From IMG/VR virus record IMGVR_UViG_3300045612_000139, positions 1-40,936 of that record: a stretch of 40,936 nucleotides of DNA. One strand, written 5' to 3'. Positions 23,769-32,700 of this stretch are shown here, piece by piece. Within the stretch, counting starts at the first letter, position 1; every line of letters begins with the position of its first letter. The notes below the pieces were generated by a model. The model did not search any database, had not been told where the DNA came from, and worked only from the letters and a program-made list of their open reading frames with translations. This DNA is from a virus. The position numbers and the translations under genes were made by a program.

Positions 23769-23878
23769 GCGAGGCTCATCGGGGCTGGCGCCGAGCCCAG
23801 GGCATCGAGGAGAAGGCGGGCGCTCCGTCGATTGACGCTTTCGAGGCGGCGGTGAAGCGGGCTAGGCTCGATCCCTGA
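23627..23878 (+). CDS. tail assembly chaperone, -1 frameshift extension
   Basis: The -1 frame is open from 23627 to the TGA at 23876-23878 and encodes a conserved-looking segment (KIRFGEFYAAGAQIGL, IWQLGEAHRGWRRAQG, FEAAVKRARLD). No ATG, GTG or TTG occurs in this frame before the conserved part, so it can only be made by ribosomal frameshifting from the preceding gene, as in lambda G/GT. The slip must occur between 23627 and 23768. No textbook X_XXY_YYZ heptamer is present; C-runs near 23666-23675 and GGGG runs near 23639 and 23654 are candidates. Confidence 0.7.
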   Translation, partial: GQASGGVRGGGERPLPRRKIRFGEFYAAGAQIGLAPSQVEESSIWQLGEAHRGWRRAQGIEEKAGAPSIDAFEAAVKRARLDP

Positions 23879-23894
23879 AAAGGGAGAGATTCAC

Positions 23895-24446
23895 ATGCTG
23901 CGCATTACGGCGATTGTAACGTGTCTGGCTGTCCTGGCCTGCCCGGTGGCATCGCAGGCGCAAACGACGTTCTCTGTGGGGCCGGACTTTACGCCACAGG
24001 TGAAGCAGCTTAGCGATGATTTCAGCGCCGCTCGAGTGGCGGAAGTCGAAGTGGGGAGCTTTTCGCACCCATCCTTCGATCGTCTTGAGGTCAGCATCAA
24101 TGTTTCCAAGGGCGGCGGTCAGACGCTCTATGGGCTTCTGCTGACCTTTCGCGAGATGCGTATGCCCGGTGAGGTGTATTCCGTGGCCGCAAGGGGCGGC
24201 TTGAGCTTTGAGCCGTTTTCATCAGGACGGTCGGGCCGTCTGAACTGTAGTGTTCGGCGCAGAAGCTATTGCACGTCCTTCTTCTTGCAAACTTTTTTGA
24301 TCCCCGAAGAAGTTCTCGCTGACTTAGCTGCTGGCCGGGACGTAGATGTACAGGTTCGAACCAATGAACCCCACGAGGGAACCGTGATCATTAGCGTTCC
24401 GCATTCTGCCCACGAAGCGCTCCGGCAGTGGGCAGCGGATCACTGA
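23895..24446 (+). CDS. exported accessory protein (moron)
   Basis: A 183-residue protein with a Sec signal peptide: a hydrophobic core ITAIVTCLAVLACPV followed by a likely cleavage after AQA near residue 22. The mature part is beta-rich, with two cysteines (in NCSVRRRSYC, about 118-127) that could form a disulphide. No family is recognised. It interrupts the tail operon between the chaperones and the tape measure, and converges with a minus-strand repressor gene, so it is likely a lysogen-expressed 'moron' that alters the cell envelope or blocks superinfection (inference). Confidence 0.72.
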   Translation: MLRITAIVTCLAVLACPVASQAQTTFSVGPDFTPQVKQLSDDFSAARVAEVEVGSFSHPSFDRLEVSINVSKGGGQTLYGLLLTFREMRMPGEVYSVAARGGLSFEPFSSGRSGRLNCSVRRRSYCTSFFLQTFLIPEEVLADLAAGRDVDVQVRTNEPHEGTVIISVPHSAHEALRQWAADH

Positions 24447-24640
24447 TCGCCCAGGCCACCCGCCTCTAACGCCGCCAGGATCATAGCGCGTATCGCTTCA
24501 GAGCGGTTAGCTCCCCGCTCCACGGCCCACTTATCGATTTTCTCAACTACGTCGGGGGGGAGGCGAACCCCTACTAAGGGATCACGACCCGTCGCGGGCC
24601 GTCCTCTTCTTTTCGGTTTAACCGCTATTGACGAAGCCAT
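24440..24640 (-). CDS. ribbon-helix-helix (CopG-like) DNA-binding protein
   Basis: A 66-residue RHH protein. A basic N-terminal arm (VKPKRRGRPATG) is followed by the strand LVGVRLPPDVV (about 22-32) and the helices EKIDKWAVERG and NRSEAIRAMILAALE (about 45-59). Such proteins bind palindromic operators as dimers and usually repress their own gene. It is the only leftward gene in the tail region and overlaps the exported protein's end by 7 bp. No Shine-Dalgarno is visible before its ATG, so it may be leaderless. Confidence 0.85.
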   Translation of the reverse strand: MASSIAVKPKRRGRPATGRDPLVGVRLPPDVVEKIDKWAVERGANRSEAIRAMILAALEAGGLGDQ

Positions 24641-24704
24641 GATTGCGGTTTAACAAAAAGTCAGCCCGGCGGGAAGCGCCAACTTCCTCACCGGGCCTAA
24701 CCGC
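24614..24704. promoter_or_regulatory. repeated GCGGTTTAAC operator-like motifs
   Basis: The palindrome CGGTTTAACCG (24614-24624), a second GCGGTTTAAC (24645-24654) and a third in reverse, CTAACCGC (24697-24704), flank the RHH gene's ATG and reach toward the endonuclease gene. A fourth related GCGGTTAG is at 24503-24510. Repeats of this kind next to an RHH gene suggest autoregulation. Confidence 0.45.
24664..24696 (-). terminator. stem-loop upstream of the RHH gene
   Basis: GCCCGG/CCGGGC with an inner GGAAG/CTTCC forms an interrupted stem. On the minus strand it is followed by TGACTTTTTG, so it can end leftward transcription arriving from the tape measure side. The gap 24641-24728 holds this, the operator repeats and nothing else. 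Confidence 0.45.
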
Positions 24705-24728
24705 AACGGATCGCAAGAGGATCACGTC

Positions 24729-25307
24729 ATGGCTTCCACAGCCAATAGCACACGCGTGCCGCCTGGACGTAGGGCGGTAAACATGGGTGATGTCGTCACA
24801 TGCTCCCGCTGCAAAGCGGGCCTGCCTAGATCAGCCTTTTACAAGTCAACCTACAAGAAAAACGGCCTCCAATCGGCCTGCAAATCGTGTAGCGATGCCT
24901 GGCGCGCAGAGAAAAAGGCCCAGAGCGAAGAGTTCAGAGATCGTCAGCGCGCGTACTCGCGTAAGTGGGCGGCGGCAAACCGCCAACAAATGCTCGACCT
25001 CTATCGATGCTATAACATGAGGCGGAAATACGGGCTTTCCGCTGAGGATGTGACCGCGTTCCATTCGGCACATGATGATGGGTGCGCCATCTGCGGTGAA
25101 AAGAAGCCGCTGTCGATCGACCACAACCACGCGACCGGTCAGGTGCGGGGTTCGCTTTGCGCAGATTGCAATTTCGGCATCGGCAACTTCAAAGACTCTA
25201 TACCGCTGCTTGCTAGGGCGGTTCTGTACCTTTCCATGCAGCCAGAACACTCGGAGGCGGTGAATATAAATGTCCGACGAGATAGAAAGGCTTCTAGTAA
25301 GGGTTGA
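24729..25307 (+). CDS. HNH endonuclease, recombination endonuclease VII type
   Basis: A 192-residue protein. An N-terminal zinc module (CSRCK about 26-30, CKSCSDAW about 51-58) is followed by a basic helix and the endonuclease VII domain: CAICGEKKPLSIDHNHATG (about 117-135) and GSLCADCNFGIGNFKDS (about 139-155). The DHNH is the catalytic site. In T4 this fold cuts branched DNA; free-standing copies in phages often act as homing nucleases. It overlaps the tape measure start by 38 bp, which suggests it entered by insertion. Confidence 0.87.
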   Translation: MASTANSTRVPPGRRAVNMGDVVTCSRCKAGLPRSAFYKSTYKKNGLQSACKSCSDAWRAEKKAQSEEFRDRQRAYSRKWAAANRQQMLDLYRCYNMRRKYGLSAEDVTAFHSAHDDGCAICGEKKPLSIDHNHATGQVRGSLCADCNFGIGNFKDSIPLLARAVLYLSMQPEHSEAVNINVRRDRKASSKG

Positions 25308-28041
25308 GGCCAACGCATCTCAGTTCGAGGCGCAGATGCGGAAGCTCAACAAGAGCCTCTACGCATCGCAGGCCGAAAACCGGAAGACGCTGAACGCGAT
25401 TCAGAAAGACACTGAGGCGGCTTCGCGGCGGATGTTCACTCCCATCGGGGATGGACTCCGTAGGGAAGTGGCTAGCCTTGCCGGCGTTTTCGCTGGGCTG
25501 TTCACCACGCAGCAAGTTGCCCGTTACGCCGACCAATACACGAGCCTCCAGAACAGGTTGAAAGCGGCGGGGCTTGAGGGCGAAAATCTCAAGCGAGTGG
25601 AGGACGCCCTTTATGAGACGGCAAACCGGAATGGGCTTCAGGTCCAGGCCACAGCCGAACTGTATCAGCGCGCCTCTCTTTCACGGCAACGTCTGGGCGC
25701 CAGCGAGCAGCAACTCCTAGCTCTGGTCTCTGGCACAGCGGCCGCGCTGAAGGTGCAGGGCACTTCTGCTGAGGCGGCATCTGGCCCTTTGCTTCAGTTG
25801 GGGCAGGTCCTTGGCGGGGCGAAGGTCCAAGCCGAAGAATACAATAGTTTGATCGACGGCTTGCCGGTTCTGCTCCAGGCTGCAGCCAAAGGCTCCGATC
25901 GTTTCGGTGGCGATGTGGCAAAGCTGACTGAGGCGGTGAAGTCGGGTTCGGTCAGCAGCCAAGAGTTTTTCCAAGCCTTGCTCAAAGGCTTTCCCGAAAT
26001 CCAGAAGCAGGCTGAGGGCTCGGCGACCACCATCAGCAGCGCACTGCAAACGCTGGACAATGAGTTCGGTCGGTATATCGGCCGAGCCGATGAAAGCCTG
26101 TCGGCATCACAGCGCGTTGCCCAGGGTATTCAGGGTCTCGCGGAGAACCTAGATCAGATCATTCCAGTTGTCGGCGTGTTGGCTGCGCTGATTGGTGGTG
26201 GGTACGTCGCTTCGCTCACTATGGCTGCGAGCCAAATGGCGATAGCGGGCTTGAACGCCGCCCGGCTGACCGCTTTCAACATCGCTATGACAGCTAGCAT
26301 GACAGGGGCCACTCGCGCTCAGGTCGCGCTCAACCTGGCAATGGCGGCGAACCCCGTAGGCCTTGTCGTCACTGTGGTTGCGGCACTGGCGGCAGGCCTT
26401 TACGTCCTGGCAACCAGATACAACACGACCGCCATCGCGGCGCGTGAACTAGATAAGGTTGTCGGTGCGGCCGACACGGCTTTGGAGGACTATCGAAAGG
26501 CAGTCGACGCGGCCAAAAACGCCTCAGCTGCTGAACGTGTGGAGCTGGACAAAAAGGCTCAGGCACTACGCAATGTGACCTTAGCGCGCATCAACGATGC
26601 TAAGGTCGCTGCCCAAAAGCAGATCGATGAGGCAGTCGCAGCGCGTCAGCGGGCCGACCGATCAATAGGCGATTCCGCAGACGCAAGATCTCGCGCCTTC
26701 GCTAACCCGAACAATGCCAACGCGGCCTTGGCGGGTGGCGCGTCCTCCCAAGCACGCGCCAATATCTCGCTAGCCGTGCGCGCTAGGCAAGAAGCAGACA
26801 CGGCTATACGAGCATATGAACGCCTCAAGGGCGCGATGGAGAACATTGATAATCCGCGTTCTGGCGGTGGTGCTCCCCCAGCTCCCTCCCCGGACGCAGG
26901 ATCGTCGCGCGGATCCTCAGATGCCAACCGTACATCTGATCTTCGTGAGCGCCTTTCTCTGGAAGAGGATCTAGCGCGTGTCCGCGCGACTGGCGACGAA
27001 GCCGCAATCAAGCGCGAGGAAGAGCGCCAGCGGATCATCGAAGCGACGGAGCGCTATCGCGAGGCCGGATATGAGGACGCCGCCCAGCGCGCAATCAATC
27101 TCATCGCGGCCGAGAACCAGGCTGAAGACGTCGCGGAGCAGCGCGAGCGGACACAGACCCGTATTCGTGAAGGCATTGAGCGCGAAGCCGAACTGAAGCG
27201 CCAGGCTGCGGACTGGACAGAGCGCCAGCACAGCGCAGAACTTGAAATCGCTCGGCTTCGCGGAGACGACGCAGCCATCCGGCGCTTGGAACGCGAAGCT
27301 GCTCTTCGTCAGCGGATCGCCGAATATGTTGAGCGGTATGGTGTCGCGGGCGTCGGCCTGGCCGTTGCTGAGCAACTGAAGTTCGACCAAGCCGCGTCGG
27401 AAGGCGACATGAACTATGCCGCCGAGAACGCCGCCCGAACCTTTGTCGATGTCATCGCGGCTGATGATCCGTGGGAGGCGGCGGGCAATGCATTCAAACG
27501 CGCCGCCTTCGACAATCTGGAGAGCCTCTTCTCAAACGTCTTCAAGTCGTTGATGAGCAATAACAAGGACGGCGGCGGCCTGCTAGGTTCCATCGCCTCG
27601 GGCCTCCAGTCATGGTTCGGCGGCAAGGGCAGCTTTGACAGCGGCGGCTATACCGGTCCTGGCGGCAAACACGACGTTGCGGGATTGGTTCACCGTGGCG
27701 AGGTGGTCTTCTCGAAAGCCGATATCGCCCGTCATGGCGGCGTCGGGGCGGTCGAAGCCATGCGCAAAGGCCTTCCGGGATACGCTGATGGCGGAGTGGT
27801 TACGGCTCGACTGAACAGTTCCATCCTGACCAACGGGCAGATGCGCGGGCTCCAGACAGGAAGCGTTCGCACCAGCGGCGGCGTTCTCGCCGTTACGGTA
27901 GATGTGTCGGGCGCCAACGGCGACGCAGCCGTGGCGGCCATTGCGGAAGCTGCGGCGCGGCGGGGTGCAGAGGCGGCGGTCGCCCAATCCCGCGCCGATC
28001 AAGCCCAGGCCAATGCAGCGAAGCGGTACAGGCTGAAATGA
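25270..28041 (+). CDS. tape measure protein
   Basis: A 923-residue protein that sets tail length and helps DNA ejection. The N-terminal part (1-75) is helical with the family's VEANASQFEAQMRKLNKSL. The region 85-215 is the tape measure domain (LYETANRNGLQVQATAELYQRAS). Hydrophobic segments at about 300-330 and 355-380 are the membrane-spanning portion. A long coiled coil (about 540-680) and a Gly-rich C-terminal stretch (SGGYTGPGGKHDVAGLVHRGE) follow. It has GAG-rich upstream sequence and lies over the end of the HNH gene. Confidence 0.93.
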   Translation: MSDEIERLLVRVEANASQFEAQMRKLNKSLYASQAENRKTLNAIQKDTEAASRRMFTPIGDGLRREVASLAGVFAGLFTTQQVARYADQYTSLQNRLKAAGLEGENLKRVEDALYETANRNGLQVQATAELYQRASLSRQRLGASEQQLLALVSGTAAALKVQGTSAEAASGPLLQLGQVLGGAKVQAEEYNSLIDGLPVLLQAAAKGSDRFGGDVAKLTEAVKSGSVSSQEFFQALLKGFPEIQKQAEGSATTISSALQTLDNEFGRYIGRADESLSASQRVAQGIQGLAENLDQIIPVVGVLAALIGGGYVASLTMAASQMAIAGLNAARLTAFNIAMTASMTGATRAQVALNLAMAANPVGLVVTVVAALAAGLYVLATRYNTTAIAARELDKVVGAADTALEDYRKAVDAAKNASAAERVELDKKAQALRNVTLARINDAKVAAQKQIDEAVAARQRADRSIGDSADARSRAFANPNNANAALAGGASSQARANISLAVRARQEADTAIRAYERLKGAMENIDNPRSGGGAPPAPSPDAGSSRGSSDANRTSDLRERLSLEEDLARVRATGDEAAIKREEERQRIIEATERYREAGYEDAAQRAINLIAAENQAEDVAEQRERTQTRIREGIEREAELKRQAADWTERQHSAELEIARLRGDDAAIRRLEREAALRQRIAEYVERYGVAGVGLAVAEQLKFDQAASEGDMNYAAENAARTFVDVIAADDPWEAAGNAFKRAAFDNLESLFSNVFKSLMSNNKDGGGLLGSIASGLQSWFGGKGSFDSGGYTGPGGKHDVAGLVHRGEVVFSKADIARHGGVGAVEAMRKGLPGYADGGVVTARLNSSILTNGQMRGLQTGSVRTSGGVLAVTVDVSGANGDAAVAAIAEAAARRGAEAAVAQSRADQAQANAAKRYRLK

Positions 28042-28628
28042 CGATCACGCTTCAGGCGCTGCCCAGCACCACGACCTATGAATTCCGGGAGGTCGCGGCG
28101 GGGAATGTCCTGCGCCCGGCCTTCGGCGGGTCGAACCAGCCGCTGGCCCGAAAAGGCGATCATTGGGCGTGGGACGTGACCATTCCGGCGCTTGATGCGC
28201 GCGCCTGTGGCATGGGCCTGTTCGCTGATCTGACACGCGGAAAGCGTGAACCGATCGTCATGGCGGTGCCGGACTATGCCCCCCCTCAGTCCTATGGCGC
28301 CGCCCCGGTCTGCAACGGGGTTGCGATGGGAAACGCCGTACCGGTTCGGGGCCTGACGCCATCGGTCCCGATCCAAAAGGGCAAGTGGATGTCTCTGGTC
28401 CTGAACGGTCAGCGGTACCTCTATCTGGTCGCGGCCGATGTCGTGGCGGATGGATCTGGAGAGGCGCTTATTGAAGTGACCTCGCTTCTGCGGCGTCCGA
28501 CGATTGACGGGGCGGCGGTTGAACTCGCCACGCCCAAGGTCGAGGGCCTCGTTCCGGCGAACCAGTCAGCGTCTCTGGCGACGCTGCCGGCCGTTGGCCT
28601 TCAGTTCACGATCGAGGAGCGGGACTGA
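28038..28628 (+). CDS. distal tail-like protein
   Basis: A 196-residue, mostly beta protein directly behind the tape measure (ATGA overlap). It contains RPAFGGSNQPLARKGDHWAW (split) and ISVPDYAPPQSYG, and fits the position of a distal tail (Dit) ring protein that links tube and tip. The assignment is by position and predicted fold. Confidence 0.65.
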   Translation: MTITLQALPSTTTYEFREVAAGNVLRPAFGGSNQPLARKGDHWAWDVTIPALDARACGMGLFADLTRGKREPIVMAVPDYAPPQSYGAAPVCNGVAMGNAVPVRGLTPSVPIQKGKWMSLVLNGQRYLYLVAADVVADGSGEALIEVTSLLRRPTIDGAAVELATPKVEGLVPANQSASLATLPAVGLQFTIEERD

Positions 28629-29267
28629 ATGGACTCCGCCCTCATCGCGGCTTTTCAGCAGCCCGCGCCGATCAAATGCACCCTGGTTCGCTTCGAACTG
28701 CCGGGCGAGGCCCTGTGCCTGACAGACGGCGGGTTCGCGCTGTTCGACGCCGGTGAAGGTGAAGGGACCGAGACCTATCTGGGCCGTCATCCGACCTATG
28801 GGGTTTTGAGCCGGGTCGGGAACGCCAAGGACGGGGCGGACAGCGGGACGCCGCGCGTCGAGGTCGAGATATTACCTGCCTCGGATATCGCGGCGGCGGC
28901 TCTGGGATCGCCCAACGTCCAGGGCGGCCGGTTCCAATGGTGGGAGGGCGTGGTCGATCCCGTCTCGGGCCTACTGATCGGGACGCCGGAACTGAAATTC
29001 GACGGCGAGATCGACAAGCCGCGCCTGTCGGTGGACGGCGAAGGCTGGAGCCTGACGCTGGAGTGCGGCACCCAGGCGGAGCGCCAACTGGAGCCGAACG
29101 CAGACTGGCGCCTGAACAACGCCTTTCATCAGCTGATCTGGCCTGGAGAGTTGGGTCTGTCGTTCGTGGACGGCGTGACCCGCAAGAAGGAATGGCGGAG
29201 CCGACCGGAGAACCCCGGCGTGTTCAAGCGCCTGCTGAAGACCTTCGTCCCGTTCCTGCCCGACTGA
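28629..29267 (+). CDS. DUF2163-like tail tip protein
   Basis: A 212-residue protein. Landmarks: VRFELPGEALCLTDGGF near the start, TYLGRHPTYGVLSR, RFQWWEGVVDPVSGLLIGTP, and a basic C-terminus. It resembles baseplate/hub proteins between Dit and the peptidase in siphoviruses related to gene transfer agents. The start abuts the previous stop. Confidence 0.6.
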   Translation: MDSALIAAFQQPAPIKCTLVRFELPGEALCLTDGGFALFDAGEGEGTETYLGRHPTYGVLSRVGNAKDGADSGTPRVEVEILPASDIAAAALGSPNVQGGRFQWWEGVVDPVSGLLIGTPELKFDGEIDKPRLSVDGEGWSLTLECGTQAERQLEPNADWRLNNAFHQLIWPGELGLSFVDGVTRKKEWRSRPENPGVFKRLLKTFVPFLPD

Positions 29268-29278
29268 GGGACTGATCC

Positions 29279-29704
29279 ATGAAAACCATGTTGGACCGGG
29301 CTGCGGCGACGCAAGCCTGTATGGATCGCTTTGCCTACAAGCCCGTCGAACCCGGTGTGCGCGACTGCGGCAAGCTGGCGGCCCACGCCCTGCACAAGAT
29401 GGGCCGGTCGGCGAAGCTGCTGAACGCCTCGCGCCACAAGAGCTGGAAGGGCGCCCTGGCCTATCTGGAGCGAACCGGGTTCGCATCTCTGGTGGATCTG
29501 ATTGACGCGATGGGCCTGGAGCGGATTCCGCCGGCCGCCGCCCTGCCCGGCGATCTGATCGCCCTGCCCGGCGAAGAAAACGACGGGTTCGGATGCTCTC
29601 TTGCCGTCGCGCTGGATAACGGCCGGGTGCTGGCGCTGAACCGCGCATCTGGCCTGATCGAGCCGATGATCCCTCACCTCTTCGTCTGCGCCTGGAGGGT
29701 GTGA
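29279..29704 (+). CDS. DUF6950-like tail peptidase candidate
   Basis: A 141-residue protein with DCGKLAAHALHKMG (about 29-42), where the Cys stands as in NlpC/P60-type cysteine peptidases, and LPGDLIALPGEENDGFG (about 88-104) in the middle. It lies at the place held by the cell-wall peptidase in related tails, so it may open the peptidoglycan. Residues equal to the catalytic His are not clear, so activity is inferred. GAGGG precedes the ATG. Confidence 0.6.
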   Translation: MKTMLDRAAATQACMDRFAYKPVEPGVRDCGKLAAHALHKMGRSAKLLNASRHKSWKGALAYLERTGFASLVDLIDAMGLERIPPAAALPGDLIALPGEENDGFGCSLAVALDNGRVLALNRASGLIEPMIPHLFVCAWRV

Positions 29705-32700
29705 ATGGCATTCGCCCTGCCCGCCGCCGCCAGCGCCATTTCAGCCGCCGCACCGGCCGCCGCCGCACCGGCCGCCGCCGCGACGGCCGCCAAGGCGACG
29801 TTGATGACCACGCTCAAGTCTGTGGCCTTCAACGCCCTGACCAATCTGGCGATCAGCGCGGCCCTGTCGGCGTTTCAGCCCCAGGTCGGGCAGTCGGGCC
29901 GAACCTTCGAGTTCGTCATCGACCCGGACGGCCCGATCCCGTTCGCGGCCGGGCGTGTGGGCGTCGCGGGTTCGGTCATCCACCGGGACACCTTCGGCCC
30001 GGACCTGATGTATTACGGCATCCCGTTTGTCCTGTCGGGCGCGGGGCCGATCGACGGGATCGAGTCGTTCAAGGCCGACGACTATCCGATGCTGTTCGAC
30101 GCCAACGGTGGGGCGACGACGGAGCCGTATCGGCAGGAACTGTTCTTCCGGTCCGTGCTGGGTCATCAACCCGCGCCGGTGGCCCTATCCACACCGTCAG
30201 GACTGAAGAACGGGGCGACCCTGCCGGGCTGGACGGCGGCGCACAAGCTGTCGGGCAAGGCCGCCGGTCTGATCGTCATGGCCGAGAACTCCAAGGGTTC
30301 GGCCTTCCCGACCGGCGAGATCAAGCCGCTGATCACCTTCCGGGGCTTGAAGGTCTATGACCCTCGCCTGGACAGCACCTATCCAGGCGGGTCCGGCTCT
30401 CATCGGCTGAACAACGCCGCCACCTGGACCTACTCCGCCAACCCGATCCTGTGGGCGCTGAAGTGGACCCTGGGTCTCTGGGAAGGCCCGACCGGAAAGG
30501 GCGCGCCCCAGGTTGACTATCAGGTCGGCGGGATCGGGGCGAAGCTGTCGGGGATCGACGTTCCGGCCTTCGTCGCCGCTGCCAATGTGGCGGACGCCAA
30601 CGGCTGGACGGTTTCGGCCTATCCGAACACGGACGACGACAAGCACCAAGTGCTGGAGACCTTCCTGCAAGCGGGCGGCGCCATCTATTCCCAGCGCGCG
30701 GGCAAGATCAGTTGCATTCAGCGCGCCGCGCCCCGGACCAGCATCGTCACGATTTCCGCCGCCGACACGGCCGGGCCATTGGAGATCGACACGGCGGCCA
30801 GCCGGATCAACCGGATCAACACCCTGCGTCCCCGGTTCTGGAGCCCGGCGCACCGTTGGCAGATGACCGCCCTGGACGGCGAAGTCACGGCGACGACCTA
30901 TCGGGAGCAGGACGGCGCGGTTCGGTCGCGCGGGATCGACTATCCCTATGTCTCTGACGCCCGTCAGGCGGCGCAACTGGCGGCCCTTCAGATCGCCCAT
31001 ACACGCGAGGGGATCGCAGGCGTCATTCCGCTGAAGCCGCACCTGCAACGCATCCGGCCGGGGGACGCCTTCACCATCACGGAACCGGGCTTTGTTCTGA
31101 ACGGGCTGAAATGCCTGTGCCTGAACACCGACTATGATCCGGCGACAGGCGTGGTGCGGGTATCGTTCGTCAGTGAGACGGACGCCAAATATCCGTTTGC
31201 CCTGGGGCAAGACCCGACCCCGCCCGAACCGCAAGTGCTGGAGCCGGTTGACCCTCGCTACGTCACCCCGCCCCTACCGGGCGACTGGACCGTGACGCCC
31301 CGCCCCCCGGCGCCGGGCGGCCAGCTTCCCGGGTTCGACCTGGGCGGCGTCGTCTCCAACGACACGGCCACCTCCATCATCGTGGAGCATGGCCCGACCG
31401 ACGAAGGGCCGTGGAAGCAGGCCTATGAGGGTCCGCCGACGGTCACGAATATCCCGATCGATGGGCTTCAGCCGGGCGCGATCTATTACATCGCCATCCA
31501 GTATCGCCGGGACAACAACTACTCGGCGCGTCACGTCTATGGGCCGTATGAAGCGCCTGCTCTGATTGGCGACGTCGACCCCAACGCCCCTGGCCTCTCG
31601 GACATCAAGGCCGACATCGCGGCGGCGTTCGGCGACATTTCCGACGTGTCGGATGAGTTGGCCGATGCTCGCGCCGATCTGGAGGCGGCGGATGCGGCCC
31701 TGGGGTCGGCCATCGGGTCGCTGGACAACCGGGCCGACACGCTGGAGAGCCAGACCGCAAGCCTGGAGACGAACAAGGCGTCGGTTTCGTCGCTGAACGC
31801 ACAGGTCGCCCGGATCGACGGTGTAGAGGCCGTCAATGCGACCCAGGCCCTGGCCCTGGTCGATCTGGCGAACGGCAAGGTCGCGCTGAGCGAATACAAT
31901 ACGCTCAAGGGCGAAGTGACGGCGGCGCGGGATGGGGCGCCATCGCTGCTGGGTCAGATCCAGAATCTGAAGACCGTCGATTTGGACCTTCAGAACAACA
32001 AAGCCAGCGTCGCCTCGGTCAACGCACTGACGGCGCGCACGGCGAACACCGAAGCCGACATCATTGATCTGGAGAACGCCCTAGCGACTGAGACGGGCGC
32101 GCGGGCGCAGGCGATCCAGCAAGTCACCGCCCGGCAAAACATCAATCCGAACCTTTTCCCCGGCGGCTCGGGCGAACTTGGCGTAGGCGGATGGGGCGGC
32201 AGCGGCGGCCTGTTGGTCGGCAACTATCCGAACGTCGGTCCCTCCTATTTCTTCAAGCCATTCCCGGCCGGCGTCGCTGTAGACGATTATCAGGTCTCGC
32301 CACGCTTCAAGGTGGAGGGCATCCCGGTCATCACGGCGCAGTGGACGGGCTTTGCCTATCTCGGCGCCACGACTGAGGTCTGGGTAGCCTGGTACGATGC
32401 GGGAGGCGCCTATGTCAGCGAGACGCCTCATGTTTCGTTGGCTTCTGGCTCACCTCAGACATTCACGCGCCCCTCGACCGCCATCTTCGCGGAGTGGGTG
32501 CTGCGAACCTACGGCCCCGCTCCAACCGGCTATGCCGATGTCGTCTTCCATCAGATCAAGTTCGAGCGCGGTTCGGTCGCAACGATCTACTCGAACGACG
32601 CGTCGCAGAAGGCGATCAGCGCCTCGGTCACCGAGCATTCCCTCGCCATCATCGATCTGGAGCTTCAGCAGGCGTTAGCGTCCTATCAGCTGATCGCGGC

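Noticed and set aside
30197-31234. A 345-residue minus-strand frame
   Set aside because: It lies opposite the tail tip gene and is Arg/Gly-rich with no motif.
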